Of a DNA stretch of 14,580 nucleotides, positions 7,897-14,496 are shown piece by piece. Below the pieces are notes generated by a model, which worked only from the letters and a program-made list of their open reading frames with translations, was not told the DNA's origin and searched no databases. Numbering within the stretch: the stretch's first letter is position 1; every line of letters starts with the position of its first letter. Origin of the DNA: JBBRLG01 sp038231495 (GTDB taxonomy: Bacteria; Planctomycetota; Planctomycetia; Gemmatales; Gemmataceae). The translations under genes were made by a program, and so were the position numbers. The stretch spans positions 1-14,580 of the forward strand of contig JBBRLG010000116.1 in the NCBI GenBank assembly GCA_038231495.1. Direction: 5' to 3'.

Positions 7897-9390
7897 TCAC
7901 CACTCGCCGTCGTCGTGGGTCAAGCCGGTCGCCCGCGCGGCGGCCTCGTCCTCCGGCGCTTCCTGTTGGAGTGCCCAGATCATCAGCTGACGCGCGACCT
8001 CCGCGGCTTTACGGCTGTGGACGGGGGGCAACGGCTGGCCACGCTGAAGGCCGAGGTCCGCGCCGAGCCGCCGTTGTACCACGTCGGCGGTTGCCAGCGC
8101 GATTTCACGGTTGGGCAGCCGCGCCAGGTCGTGCAGCGCGGCCGTCGCTTCGACCGAATTGCCCCGCGCCAACAGCGTTTCCACGGCGATCAACCGCAAC
8201 GAGGCCGGCGTCACCGGGTTCATCAGCACCTTCAGCACGGCGGCATCCAGTTCGTTAAACTCTTGCAGCAGGCTCGCGATTTCCAGGCGCAGCATGGCCG
8301 GGACGTGGACGTCGGCGATCTGCTGGCGCAGCTGGTGGATCAGCACCGGATCATTTTTCTGCGCGAGCGCCTGGGCGTAGTGCCGGCCCAGCGTCTGCGC
8401 CGCCCGCATCGCCAGGACGCCCTTTTCGCTGCACCACGCGGTCAGGTCCGCCACCGCTTCCGGCGGGAACAGTTGCCCCTCCTCGGACAGCGGCCCGTCG
8501 TTTTCCAAATCGGCGCTGGCAAGCGTCGCGCGGACGGCGTGGCCGATCCACGGCCAGCAGGTTTCGGTCTTCCAAAGCAGTGCCTGGTTGGCGGCCTGGC
8601 GGACGACCGGCGACGGGTCGCGCGTGAATTCGGCCAGCGCTTCGACCAGCGGCCGCTCTTCCGTATTGGCCAACGCCTGGATCGCGGCGGCACGCAACTC
8701 CGGCTCCGTAGTGTTTTTCGTGAAGTGGAGGATAATTTCCGGCTGGTTCTTGCGCCACTCGTGCCGAAACTCCAGGGCGGCCAGGGCGGCAATGCGCACC
8801 TGCGGCTTGGGGTTGCTCAGCAGATTCAGTGCGGGGCTGGCGTCGATGTGCAGCGCTTCGCGCAGCGCTTTCACTTCGGGCAAGTTCTTGCAGTCGGCCA
8901 GTTCCGCGGGCCAGTCGGCACGGTTGGCCAGCTGGCGGGCAAGGGCGTTCGCGCGGCGCAGGGCGACGCCGCCGGAGTCCCGGAGGTTTTGCAACGCAAA
9001 GAAACCCAACGGCACCACCAGGAGTACGGCTTCCGAGAGGTGGACAAACCAGTGCTCCACGCCCACGGAACCGAGCAACAGCCAGCTTAGTGCGATGACG
9101 TACAGCATAATCATCGCCGGGCTGAGCGGTTTGCTCAATCCCTGCCAGCTGAACAACGCCAGGACACAGCCAAAGACCTGAAAAACCGTTCCCAGCCAAA
9201 GAATGGTGGCACGGTCGTTCGTGGCCAGCCAACTGCACGCGGCCAGCAGCAGCAACGGCAGGCACAGCAAAGCCAGGCGCACGCAGCGGATGAGATACGA
9301 GGTGCGTTGGGACCGCAGACCGATTCGTGCTTGCATCATCGTTCGCATCGTGGCAACTGGAAGCTCGCGCCGGATCGGCGGGAGCGGCAT
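7897..9390 (-). CDS. HEAT-repeat membrane protein
   Basis: A 497-residue protein with a hydrophobic N-terminal quarter and an alpha-helical repeat domain. About four membrane segments can be seen (about 36-52, 62-82, 92-110 and 118-135). They are followed by repeated helix pairs of HEAT type from about 180 to 470, for example NPKPQVRIAALAALEF, EPELRAAAIQALANTEERP and DPSPVVRQAANQALL. HEAT solenoids usually bind proteins, so a membrane-anchored scaffold is the natural reading, but no partner is known. The start at 9390 is preceded by a G6 run (9393-9398) at very short spacing. ATGs at 9348 or just inside are alternatives that keep all membrane segments. No enzymatic motif is seen. It is convergent with the PPC gene and divergent from the sigma factor gene. 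Confidence 0.8.
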   Translation of the reverse strand: MPLPPIRRELPVATMRTMMQARIGLRSQRTSYLIRCVRLALLCLPLLLLAACSWLATNDRATILWLGTVFQVFGCVLALFSWQGLSKPLSPAMIMLYVIALSWLLLGSVGVEHWFVHLSEAVLLVVPLGFFALQNLRDSGGVALRRANALARQLANRADWPAELADCKNLPEVKALREALHIDASPALNLLSNPKPQVRIAALAALEFRHEWRKNQPEIILHFTKNTTEPELRAAAIQALANTEERPLVEALAEFTRDPSPVVRQAANQALLWKTETCWPWIGHAVRATLASADLENDGPLSEEGQLFPPEAVADLTAWCSEKGVLAMRAAQTLGRHYAQALAQKNDPVLIHQLRQQIADVHVPAMLRLEIASLLQEFNELDAAVLKVLMNPVTPASLRLIAVETLLARGNSVEATAALHDLARLPNREIALATADVVQRRLGADLGLQRGQPLPPVHSRKAAEVARQLMIWALQQEAPEDEAAARATGLTHDDGEW

Positions 9391-9615
9391 ATCCCCCCCA
9401 AGTATGGCTCACAGGTTGCAAAAGGCCAAATTTGATTTGCCGGAAGTGTTTTTTACGGAGTGCCGCATGGATCAGGTCACGGCGGGCGTCGAATGGTGAA
9501 AATCCAAAGTCGGACCCTAGTGCGGTTGGACCAATACTTGCGCTTCGCCCGTGGGCACGAGGCCCAGGAACTCCACGGCGTAGGCGTCGGCAGCCGGGGC
9601 GCGGCGACCGAAAAT
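9391..9615. other. Divergent intergenic region without a clear gene
   Basis: This is the left part of the 398-base gap between the HEAT gene and the sigma factor gene. It should hold promoters for both, but I could not find convincing -35/-10 pairs. The segment 9517-9615 reads as codon-like G/C3 sequence on both strands. On the minus strand it gives ADAYAVEFLGLVPTGEAQ and then a stop at 9517, so a decayed gene end is possible. Confidence 0.4.
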
Positions 9616-9712
9616 GAAACCACGGAAGACACGGAAAACACGGAAAAAAGACAGAAAGAATCGTATTTGCCTTCCGTCTTTTTTCCGTGTTTTCCGTGTC
9701 TTCCGTGGTTTC
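9616..9712. repeat. Long inverted repeat with 37-base perfect arms
   Basis: Arms at 9616-9652 and 9676-9712 are perfectly complementary, with a 23-base centre. The arms are built from short ACGGAAAA / CACGGAA units (accacggaagacacgg...), A-rich on the left and T-rich on the right, quite unlike the surrounding GC-rich DNA. Similar 'cacgaagacacgg' hairpins are known as dispersed intergenic repeats in planctomycetes and some other environmental bacteria. It sits 76 bases upstream of the sigma factor start. A longer frame for that gene from 9687 would translate part of it and is rejected. Confidence 0.92.
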
Positions 9713-9788
9713 GCGCTTTTTCTTCGAGACGCGCGGCCGGTCGCCGGCTCTATTTAGACAGAGACGCCCTTCGGTTCAGGCGGCGAAC

Positions 9789-11621
9789 ATGAATGAAAAA
9801 CTACTACGAACGGTCGTCGGCAACCTGCGGCGGGTCATCAGCCCCAACCCGGCTTGCGGCATCAGTGACGCCCAGCTGCTCGAACGCTTCCGCGCCTGCC
9901 GCGACGAACTCGCGTTTGAAATGCTCGTCTGGCGACACGGCTCGATGGTGTTGAACGTCTGCCGTCGGGTCCTGCGCGACGCCCACGAAGCCGAGGACGC
10001 TTTCCAGGCCACGTTCCTGATCTTCGTCCGTAAGCTCGGCTCCATCGGCAAGCGCGAGTCCGTCGGCAGCTGGCTGTACAAGGTCGCCTACCGCGTGGCC
10101 CTGCGTGCCCGGCAGCGCGCGGCAGTGCGGCGGACGGAATGCGTGGCCGATTGGGAGCAGCTGCCGGGCGGACTGGCGTTCGACGACCCCGCGCAGCGCG
10201 CTCTCTGGAACGACCTGCGGCCCGTCCTCGACGAAGAAGTCAACCGCCTGCCGGAAAAGTATCGGACCCCGTTCGTGCTTTTCTACCTGGAGGGCATGGC
10301 GTACCCGGAGGTCGCCGAGGAACTCGGCTGTCCCAAGGGCACGGTATCCTCGCGCCTGACCACCGCCAAGGGTTTGCTGCGCAAGCGGCTCGCACGCCGC
10401 GGCGTAACGCTGTCGGCGGCGCTGCTCGGCGGCGTGCTGGCGAAGACGGCGACGGCGGCCGTGACTCTGGGTTTGGCCAATTCGACGATGCAAACGATCC
10501 GGTTGATTGCGGGCGGACCGGCGGCGGGTGCCGGCACGGTTTCGGCCCCTGCGGTTACTCTTGCGGAAGGAGTGCTGAAAGCCATGTTAATGACCAAGGT
10601 GAAAATCGTAACGACGTTGCTGCTGGCCGTCGGCGTACTCGGCTTCGGGACGAGTTTGGCGATCCAACACACGGCCCAGGCCGGCCAGCCCGCGCCTGCC
10701 TCCGCCGAAAGGCCGAACTTCAAGTCGCCGGCCGAAGGGCCGACGGCACCGGTCGCGGCCGCACCTCGGGCCGCCGACAATGCCAACGGCATCACGCTCG
10801 GCCGGCCCCCCGCGGCGGATGTACCCATCCCGACCCCGGCTACTGGCCCCGTGGGCGTAACCGTGACACCCCTCGCTCCGCCAGCCAATTCGACCGCCAT
10901 TTGGCAAACGACGCCACCCGTCCCCGCGACTAAAGTGCCCCCCGCGGCCAACGAATCCGCACTTGCCGATCGCCTCGCGAAAGTCGAGGCACGCCTTGCC
11001 CAGATCGAAGCGCAACTGGGAACCGGTTCGCCCAAGGCCGCCGGGTCAAAATCGGCCGACCCGTTTGGTCGCCACCCGGACTTGCCCGACGCGACTCCCG
11101 CCCCAAAAGGCACCGCACCGGACCCGCGCCAGTCCCGGAATCATGACTACGAGAAATCCCGTCCGGACCTCTTCGGCCCCTACGAAGCCGCGGTGGAGAA
11201 CCCCGTTTCGACCGTTTCCACAAAGCAATTTAACGTCCCCGTAAAGGTTGACAGCAACATCCAGCCCACGATCGTACAAATCCAACTGTTCATTTCGTCC
11301 GACTGGGGCCAGACGTGGAAGATCGAATCAGCCCTCAAGGGAACCTTCGATTCGTTCCCCGTCACGGTCCCTGACGACGGCATTTACTGGTTCAAGGTAC
11401 ACCCCGTGTACAAAATTGGTCGTACGGCACCGCCGAAATTCGACCAAAACACCGTACCGGAATTGAAGGTGCGCGTGGTCACGACGGCCAACGCCGCCTC
11501 CAAGGATGCAGCCCTGGCTGAATTGGAAGCGCAGCTCAAGGCGATCCAGCAACGCATCGCGGAATTGAAGGGGGCGGATGCGGAAAAACCCGCCAAGCCG
11601 GGAACGAAGGTCGGTTACTGA
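9789..11621 (+). CDS. ECF sigma factor fused to a membrane segment and a C-terminal outer domain
   Basis: A 610-residue sigma-70 family protein of the type expanded in Gemmata-like planctomycetes. Sigma region 2 is at about 30-112 (LRDAHEAEDAFQATFLIF is the region 2 core). Region 4 is at about 147-200, with LPEKYRTPFVLFYLEGMAYPEVA and the helix-turn-helix CPKGTVSSRLTTAK. An Ala/Gly-rich conserved stretch (about 205-232) follows, then one clear membrane helix (about 271-292), a Pro/Ala-rich linker (about 293-385), a short coiled coil (391-411), a beta-rich domain (about 463-567, with SSDWGQTWKIES and PDDGIYWFKVHP) and a final coiled coil (570-595). The likely topology puts the sigma part in the cytoplasm and the beta domain outside. 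No anti-sigma gene adjoins, so signal sensing may be built into the protein. The ATG at 9789 is chosen because upstream frames run through the inverted repeat. Confidence 0.9.
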   Translation: MNEKLLRTVVGNLRRVISPNPACGISDAQLLERFRACRDELAFEMLVWRHGSMVLNVCRRVLRDAHEAEDAFQATFLIFVRKLGSIGKRESVGSWLYKVAYRVALRARQRAAVRRTECVADWEQLPGGLAFDDPAQRALWNDLRPVLDEEVNRLPEKYRTPFVLFYLEGMAYPEVAEELGCPKGTVSSRLTTAKGLLRKRLARRGVTLSAALLGGVLAKTATAAVTLGLANSTMQTIRLIAGGPAAGAGTVSAPAVTLAEGVLKAMLMTKVKIVTTLLLAVGVLGFGTSLAIQHTAQAGQPAPASAERPNFKSPAEGPTAPVAAAPRAADNANGITLGRPPAADVPIPTPATGPVGVTVTPLAPPANSTAIWQTTPPVPATKVPPAANESALADRLAKVEARLAQIEAQLGTGSPKAAGSKSADPFGRHPDLPDATPAPKGTAPDPRQSRNHDYEKSRPDLFGPYEAAVENPVSTVSTKQFNVPVKVDSNIQPTIVQIQLFISSDWGQTWKIESALKGTFDSFPVTVPDDGIYWFKVHPVYKIGRTAPPKFDQNTVPELKVRVVTTANAASKDAALAELEAQLKAIQQRIAELKGADAEKPAKPGTKVGY

Positions 11622-11640
11622 TTTTGAATTACGAGCCGAA

Positions 11641-11706
11641 GGCGAGCGTCGGGGCGTGAGCACGTCGTGGAGCGTTCCACGTCGGACTTACGCCCCGACG
11701 CTCGCC
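11641..11706. repeat. Inverted repeat with 20-base arms and inner hairpin
   Basis: Arms GGCGAGCGTCGGGGCGTGAG (11641-11660) and CTTACGCCCCGACGCTCGCC (11687-11706) pair at 19 of 20 positions, the exception being a possible G-U. The centre itself can fold (CGTGGA-GCGT-TCCACG). It lies 19 bases after the sigma factor stop, so it could end or stabilise that transcript. No T-run follows. It is unrelated in sequence to the other repeats in this window. Confidence 0.88.
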
Positions 11707-11793
11707 AAGCTGCACTTCAATTCTTGTCAGAAAAGCTGGCAGCCGCCGCAGGCGCGTGGTAATCTGAAGGGGACAACCTCGCCTCCCGCCAGC

Positions 11794-11797
11794 AGGA
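11794..11797 (+). promoter_or_regulatory. Ribosome binding site supporting the start at 11806
   Basis: AGGA lies 8 bases before the ATG at 11806. That start gives a protein beginning with an intact Tat signal, whereas the open frame extending back to 11578 would overlap the sigma factor gene and translate the inverted repeat. Confidence 0.4.
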
Positions 11798-11805
11798 CCG
11801 CTCCC

Positions 11806-13137
11806 ATGCACGACCGCCAGTTGCGCTGTTCACGCCGCAAGTTCCTCGCGTCCGCCGCCGCCCTCACCCTTGCCGGCGGCGTCGCCTCCAGCGGCCGGGC
11901 GCAAGATACCCCACCCGATGCGGCCAAAACCTCGGCACTGCGGCCGGATACCAAGGGCCGCAAACCGCTGGCAGTCATCACGACCGTTTACCGGCCACTG
12001 TCGCACTCCTACCACATCGCGGGCCGTTTCCTGTACGGCTACCCGCGTAACGGCGAACAACATCTGCCCAAACACTACGTCCATTCGTTCTACGTCGATC
12101 AAACGCCAGACAACGACCTCTCGAAAGAACTCGGCCGTGACTTCGGCGTGCGCGTGACGCGCTCCATCGCCGACGCCCTGACCGTGGACGGCAAGCTCGC
12201 CGTCGAGGGCGTCCTGCTCATCGGCGAACACGGCAACTACCCGCGCAACGACAAGGGCCAAATCCTCTACCCGCGTTACGAGTTCATGGAGCAGATCGTC
12301 GAGGTATTCCGCAAGACCGGCCAGAGCGTGCCGGTCTTCAACGACAAGCACCTGTCCTACACCGTGGACCGCGCCCGGAAGATGGTCGGCTGGTCCACCG
12401 AACTCAAGTTTCCACTCATGGCCGGGTCGAGCCTGCCCGTTACCTGGCGGCGGCCGGAACTGGAACTCCGCGTCGAGCAACCGGTCGAGGACGCCCTGGT
12501 CGCAGCGTACGGCCCGATCGAGGTTTACGGCTTCCACGCCCTGGAAGCGTTGCAAGTCATGCTCGAACGCCGCAAGGGCGGCGAGACCGGCGTCAAGGCG
12601 GTGACGTGCCTGATCGGCAAGGACGTTTGGAAGGCGGGCGACGCGGGCCAGTGGAGTTGGGACCTCCTCAACGCGGCCTTGCGCCGCAGCGAGACGCTCA
12701 ACCCCGGCGACATCCGCAAGAACGTCGGCAGCATGAGCGTGCAGGGCATGCCGCCGACGCCGGCCACGGCGTTCCTGATCGAATACCGCGACGGCACGCG
12801 CGGCACCGTCCTGTTGCTTAACGGCCAAATCCAAGATTTCTGCTTCGCCGCGAAGATCAAGGGCGAAGCGAAACCCGCGTCGTGCCTGTTCCACCTGCCG
12901 CCGCCCCCCGGCGCGAAGTACTTCGACGCCCAGGTGGCCAACATTGAAAAGCTGCTCGAAAACGGCCGCGCGCCTTATCCCGTGGAGCGAACCGTGCTGA
13001 CGACCGGCATCTTGGACGCGGCGCTGGAGAGCCACAAGAAGCGCGGCGAACGAGTCGAGACGCCGGAGTTGGATGTAAAATACGCCGCCCCTGCGGACAG
13101 CGGCTTCCTCCGCGGCGCGGTCGCCGCGGAAGGATAA
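11806..13137 (+). CDS. Tat-exported protein of unknown function
   Basis: A 443-residue protein with a twin-arginine signal (CSRRKFLASAAA, R10-R11), a hydrophobic stretch and a likely cleavage near GRAQD. I do not recognise a named family with certainty. The mature part begins with a KPLAVITTVYRPLSHSYHIA strand-helix, then YGYPRNGEQHLPKHYVHSFY, a Rossmann-like segment ending LLIGEHGNYP, and VPVFNDKHLSY; the C-terminal half is mixed alpha/beta. The strand and glycine pattern recalls exported oxidoreductase-like (Gfo/Idh/MocA-type) proteins, but no clear GxGxxG nucleotide motif is present, so this is only a hint. Several conserved His, Tyr and Asn residues in the first third could form an active site. 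It lies between two inverted repeats and is probably transcribed on its own. Confidence 0.85.
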   Translation: MHDRQLRCSRRKFLASAAALTLAGGVASSGRAQDTPPDAAKTSALRPDTKGRKPLAVITTVYRPLSHSYHIAGRFLYGYPRNGEQHLPKHYVHSFYVDQTPDNDLSKELGRDFGVRVTRSIADALTVDGKLAVEGVLLIGEHGNYPRNDKGQILYPRYEFMEQIVEVFRKTGQSVPVFNDKHLSYTVDRARKMVGWSTELKFPLMAGSSLPVTWRRPELELRVEQPVEDALVAAYGPIEVYGFHALEALQVMLERRKGGETGVKAVTCLIGKDVWKAGDAGQWSWDLLNAALRRSETLNPGDIRKNVGSMSVQGMPPTPATAFLIEYRDGTRGTVLLLNGQIQDFCFAAKIKGEAKPASCLFHLPPPPGAKYFDAQVANIEKLLENGRAPYPVERTVLTTGILDAALESHKKRGERVETPELDVKYAAPADSGFLRGAVAAEG

Positions 13138-13149
13138 CGAAATAATCCG

Positions 13150-13241
13150 TTTTTGGAGTGCGGCGCTTTTCCGCCGCTTTCTTTTCTGGGCCTGCGGGAA
13201 AAAACCAAAGAAAGCGGCGGAAAAGCGCCGCACTCCAAAAA
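13150..13241. repeat. Inverted repeat with 35-base perfect arms
   Basis: Arms at 13150-13184 and 13207-13241 are perfectly complementary, with a 22-base centre. The left arm reads TTTTTGGAGTGCGGCGCTTT and continues into CCGCCGCTTTC. This matches a hairpin often found between genes of Gemmata-like planctomycetes, which is commonly mis-annotated as a small protein starting MECGAFPPL. It starts 12 bases after the stop of the Tat gene. The right arm ends in A residues and the left begins with T residues, so a transcript in either direction would end the stem in a U-run; it could therefore act as a terminator both ways. Confidence 0.93.
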
Positions 13242-13270
13242 GGCGTTGGTTAACCTTTTCTTCCCTAGCC

Positions 13271-13762
13271 ATGACCATTTTCCGCCGCTTCCTGGTGTTG
13301 GCCGTCCTGTTTTTCTGGCAGGGCGGCTTCGTGTTTTATGCCGGCGTGGTCGTGCCCATCGGCCGCGAAGAACTGGGAACGCGCAGCAAGCAGACCGTCA
13401 TCACCAACCGCGTGACGTATTACATCAACCTCGCCGGGGCCGTCAGCATGGCGCCGCTCCTGTGGGACGTGTTCGCCCCCGACCCGTCCGCGCGGCGGCG
13501 CTGGGTGCGCGGCGGCCTCTGGGTAATTTTGTTGGTGACGCTGCTGGCGCAAACTTATCTGTATCGCGAAATGAATGGCATGTTGGACGCGATCCTGTCC
13601 GGCATAGACCCGCCCTCGTTCTGGCTGGTTCACCGCACTTATTTGTGGCTCAGCACCGGGCAGTTTGTCGCGGGACTTGGGTACTTGCTCGCAACGGTAC
13701 TGGCCTGGCGCGGGCAGGATTGGGCGGCGAGTAACTTTGCAAAGCCGCAAGCGGCAAATTAG
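13271..13762 (+). CDS. Small four-helix membrane protein of unknown function
   Basis: A 163-residue, very hydrophobic protein with about four membrane segments (about 7-29, 50-68, 80-98 and 127-147). It has the general look of small DUF4149-like membrane proteins (FFWQGGFVFYAGVVVPIG at the first helix), but I would not assign a family firmly. Conserved-looking polar residues near the membrane ends (R47, Y51, H127, R128) could matter for function. The last eight residues, FAKPQAAN, are encoded by a copy of the GCAAAGCCGCAAGCGGC repeat, so the natural C-terminus has probably been replaced or extended by repeat insertion. The stop overlaps that of the convergent response regulator by 4 bases. 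No ribosome binding site is evident. Confidence 0.75.
   Translation: MTIFRRFLVLAVLFFWQGGFVFYAGVVVPIGREELGTRSKQTVITNRVTYYINLAGAVSMAPLLWDVFAPDPSARRRWVRGGLWVILLVTLLAQTYLYREMNGMLDAILSGIDPPSFWLVHRTYLWLSTGQFVAGLGYLLATVLAWRGQDWAASNFAKPQAAN
13739..13760 (+). repeat. GCCGCTTGCGGC-family repeat inside the 3' end of a gene
   Basis: GCAAAGCCGCAAGCGGCAAA, followed by TT, matches the copies at 5404 and 7869. It encodes the C-terminus of the small membrane protein and its final bases belong to the stop codons of both convergent genes. Confidence 0.85.
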
Positions 13763-14481
13763 TCGTGGCTTTCGCGGAAGCGGTAGCCGACGCCGCGCAC
13801 CGTTTCAATCAATTCGTTTTCCCCCAGCTTCTTCCGTAGCGTCTTGATGTGGACGTCAATCGTCCGCTCCAACACAATCGCGCCTTCGCCGATCGCCACG
13901 TCCATCAGCTGGTGCCGGGTGAACGCCCGGCCGGGTTGCCGCAACATGCACTCCAGCAGGCGAAACTCGGTCGGCGTCAGGTCCAACTCGCGACCCTCGA
14001 CGTAGGCGCGGTGTCGGACCCGGTCGATGCGCACGGTGAGGTACTCGATCACGTCCGCCGGGTCGGTCGCGCCGTCGAAGCGGCGCTGCAACGCCTTGAT
14101 GCGTTGCAGTAGCACCTTGACGCTGAACGGCTTGGTCACGTAGTCGTCGCAGCCCAGCGAAAAGCCCACCACCTGGTCGGTCTCTTCGGCCTTGGCGCTG
14201 AGAATGATGATCGGGATTTCCCGCGTCCGCTCGCCGGCGCGTAGCTCCCGCAGTACCTCGACGCCGCTGAGGGTCGGCAACATCAGGTCGAGGATGACGA
14301 GGTCGGGCAATAGGGTCTGGGCCTTGCGCAGCCCTTCCTGGCCGTCGTGCGCGACGGTCGTTTCGTAGCCCTCTTTTTGGAGGTTGTAAGTCAACACCTG
14401 GGTCAGGTCGCGCTCGTCCTCGATGAGGAGGATGCGCATGCGGGACACGGTCGGGACCGTGCCCAGATTTACGGCGGCCAT
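13759..14481 (-). CDS. PhoB/OmpR-type response regulator
   Basis: A 240-residue two-component response regulator. The receiver domain (about 15-130) has the acidic pair E21-D22, the phospho-acceptor D65 in VILDLMLP, the switch Ser95 in IILSAK and K117 in VTKPFS. The OmpR/PhoB winged-helix DNA-binding domain (about 145-236) shows LDLTPTEFRLLECML, RAFTRHQLMD, RTIDVHIKTLRKKLG and ETVRGVGYRFRE. The sequence is closest in style to PhoB, which controls phosphate starvation genes, but the regulated genes cannot be read from this window. The start at 14481 is chosen because GGAGGGG lies 8 bases upstream; the longer frame from 14550 adds a low-complexity tail, and the ATG at 14439 (MRILLIEDE) is the conventional domain start. 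No histidine kinase gene adjoins downstream. Confidence 0.93.
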   Translation of the reverse strand: MAAVNLGTVPTVSRMRILLIEDERDLTQVLTYNLQKEGYETTVAHDGQEGLRKAQTLLPDLVILDLMLPTLSGVEVLRELRAGERTREIPIIILSAKAEETDQVVGFSLGCDDYVTKPFSVKVLLQRIKALQRRFDGATDPADVIEYLTVRIDRVRHRAYVEGRELDLTPTEFRLLECMLRQPGRAFTRHQLMDVAIGEGAIVLERTIDVHIKTLRKKLGENELIETVRGVGYRFRESHD

Positions 14482-14489
14482 GGCGAAAT

Positions 14490-14496
14490 CCCCTCC
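14490..14496 (-). promoter_or_regulatory. Ribosome binding site setting the response regulator start
   Basis: On the minus strand GGAGGGG lies 8 bases before the ATG at 14481. No comparable site precedes the alternatives at 14550 or 14439. Confidence 0.65.

Noticed and set aside
7915..9090. 391-residue + strand open frame
   Set aside because: Antisense shadow of the HEAT gene; Gln/Arg/Gly-rich without any motif.
9235..9246. Lipoprotein-like LAAC motif in the HEAT membrane protein
   Set aside because: It lies about 50 residues in, within the first of several membrane helices, so a lipid-anchored signal peptide is unlikely.
9616..9712. CRISPR-like short repeats (CACGGAA units)
   Set aside because: Units are contiguous and palindromic around one centre, with no spacers; no cas genes are present.
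9687..9788. Upstream extension of the sigma factor
   Set aside because: Would translate the right arm of the 37-base inverted repeat; sigma homology begins after 9789.
11578..11805. Upstream extension of the Tat-exported protein
   Set aside because: Overlaps the sigma factor gene, translates an inverted repeat and would bury the Tat signal.
11830..13278. 482-residue minus-strand open frame
   Set aside because: Antisense to the Tat-exported protein and runs through the 35-base-arm repeat.
13153..13734. 193-residue open frame starting MECGAFPPL
   Set aside because: The start is translated repeat, a known source of false proteins; the rest is out of frame with the small membrane protein.
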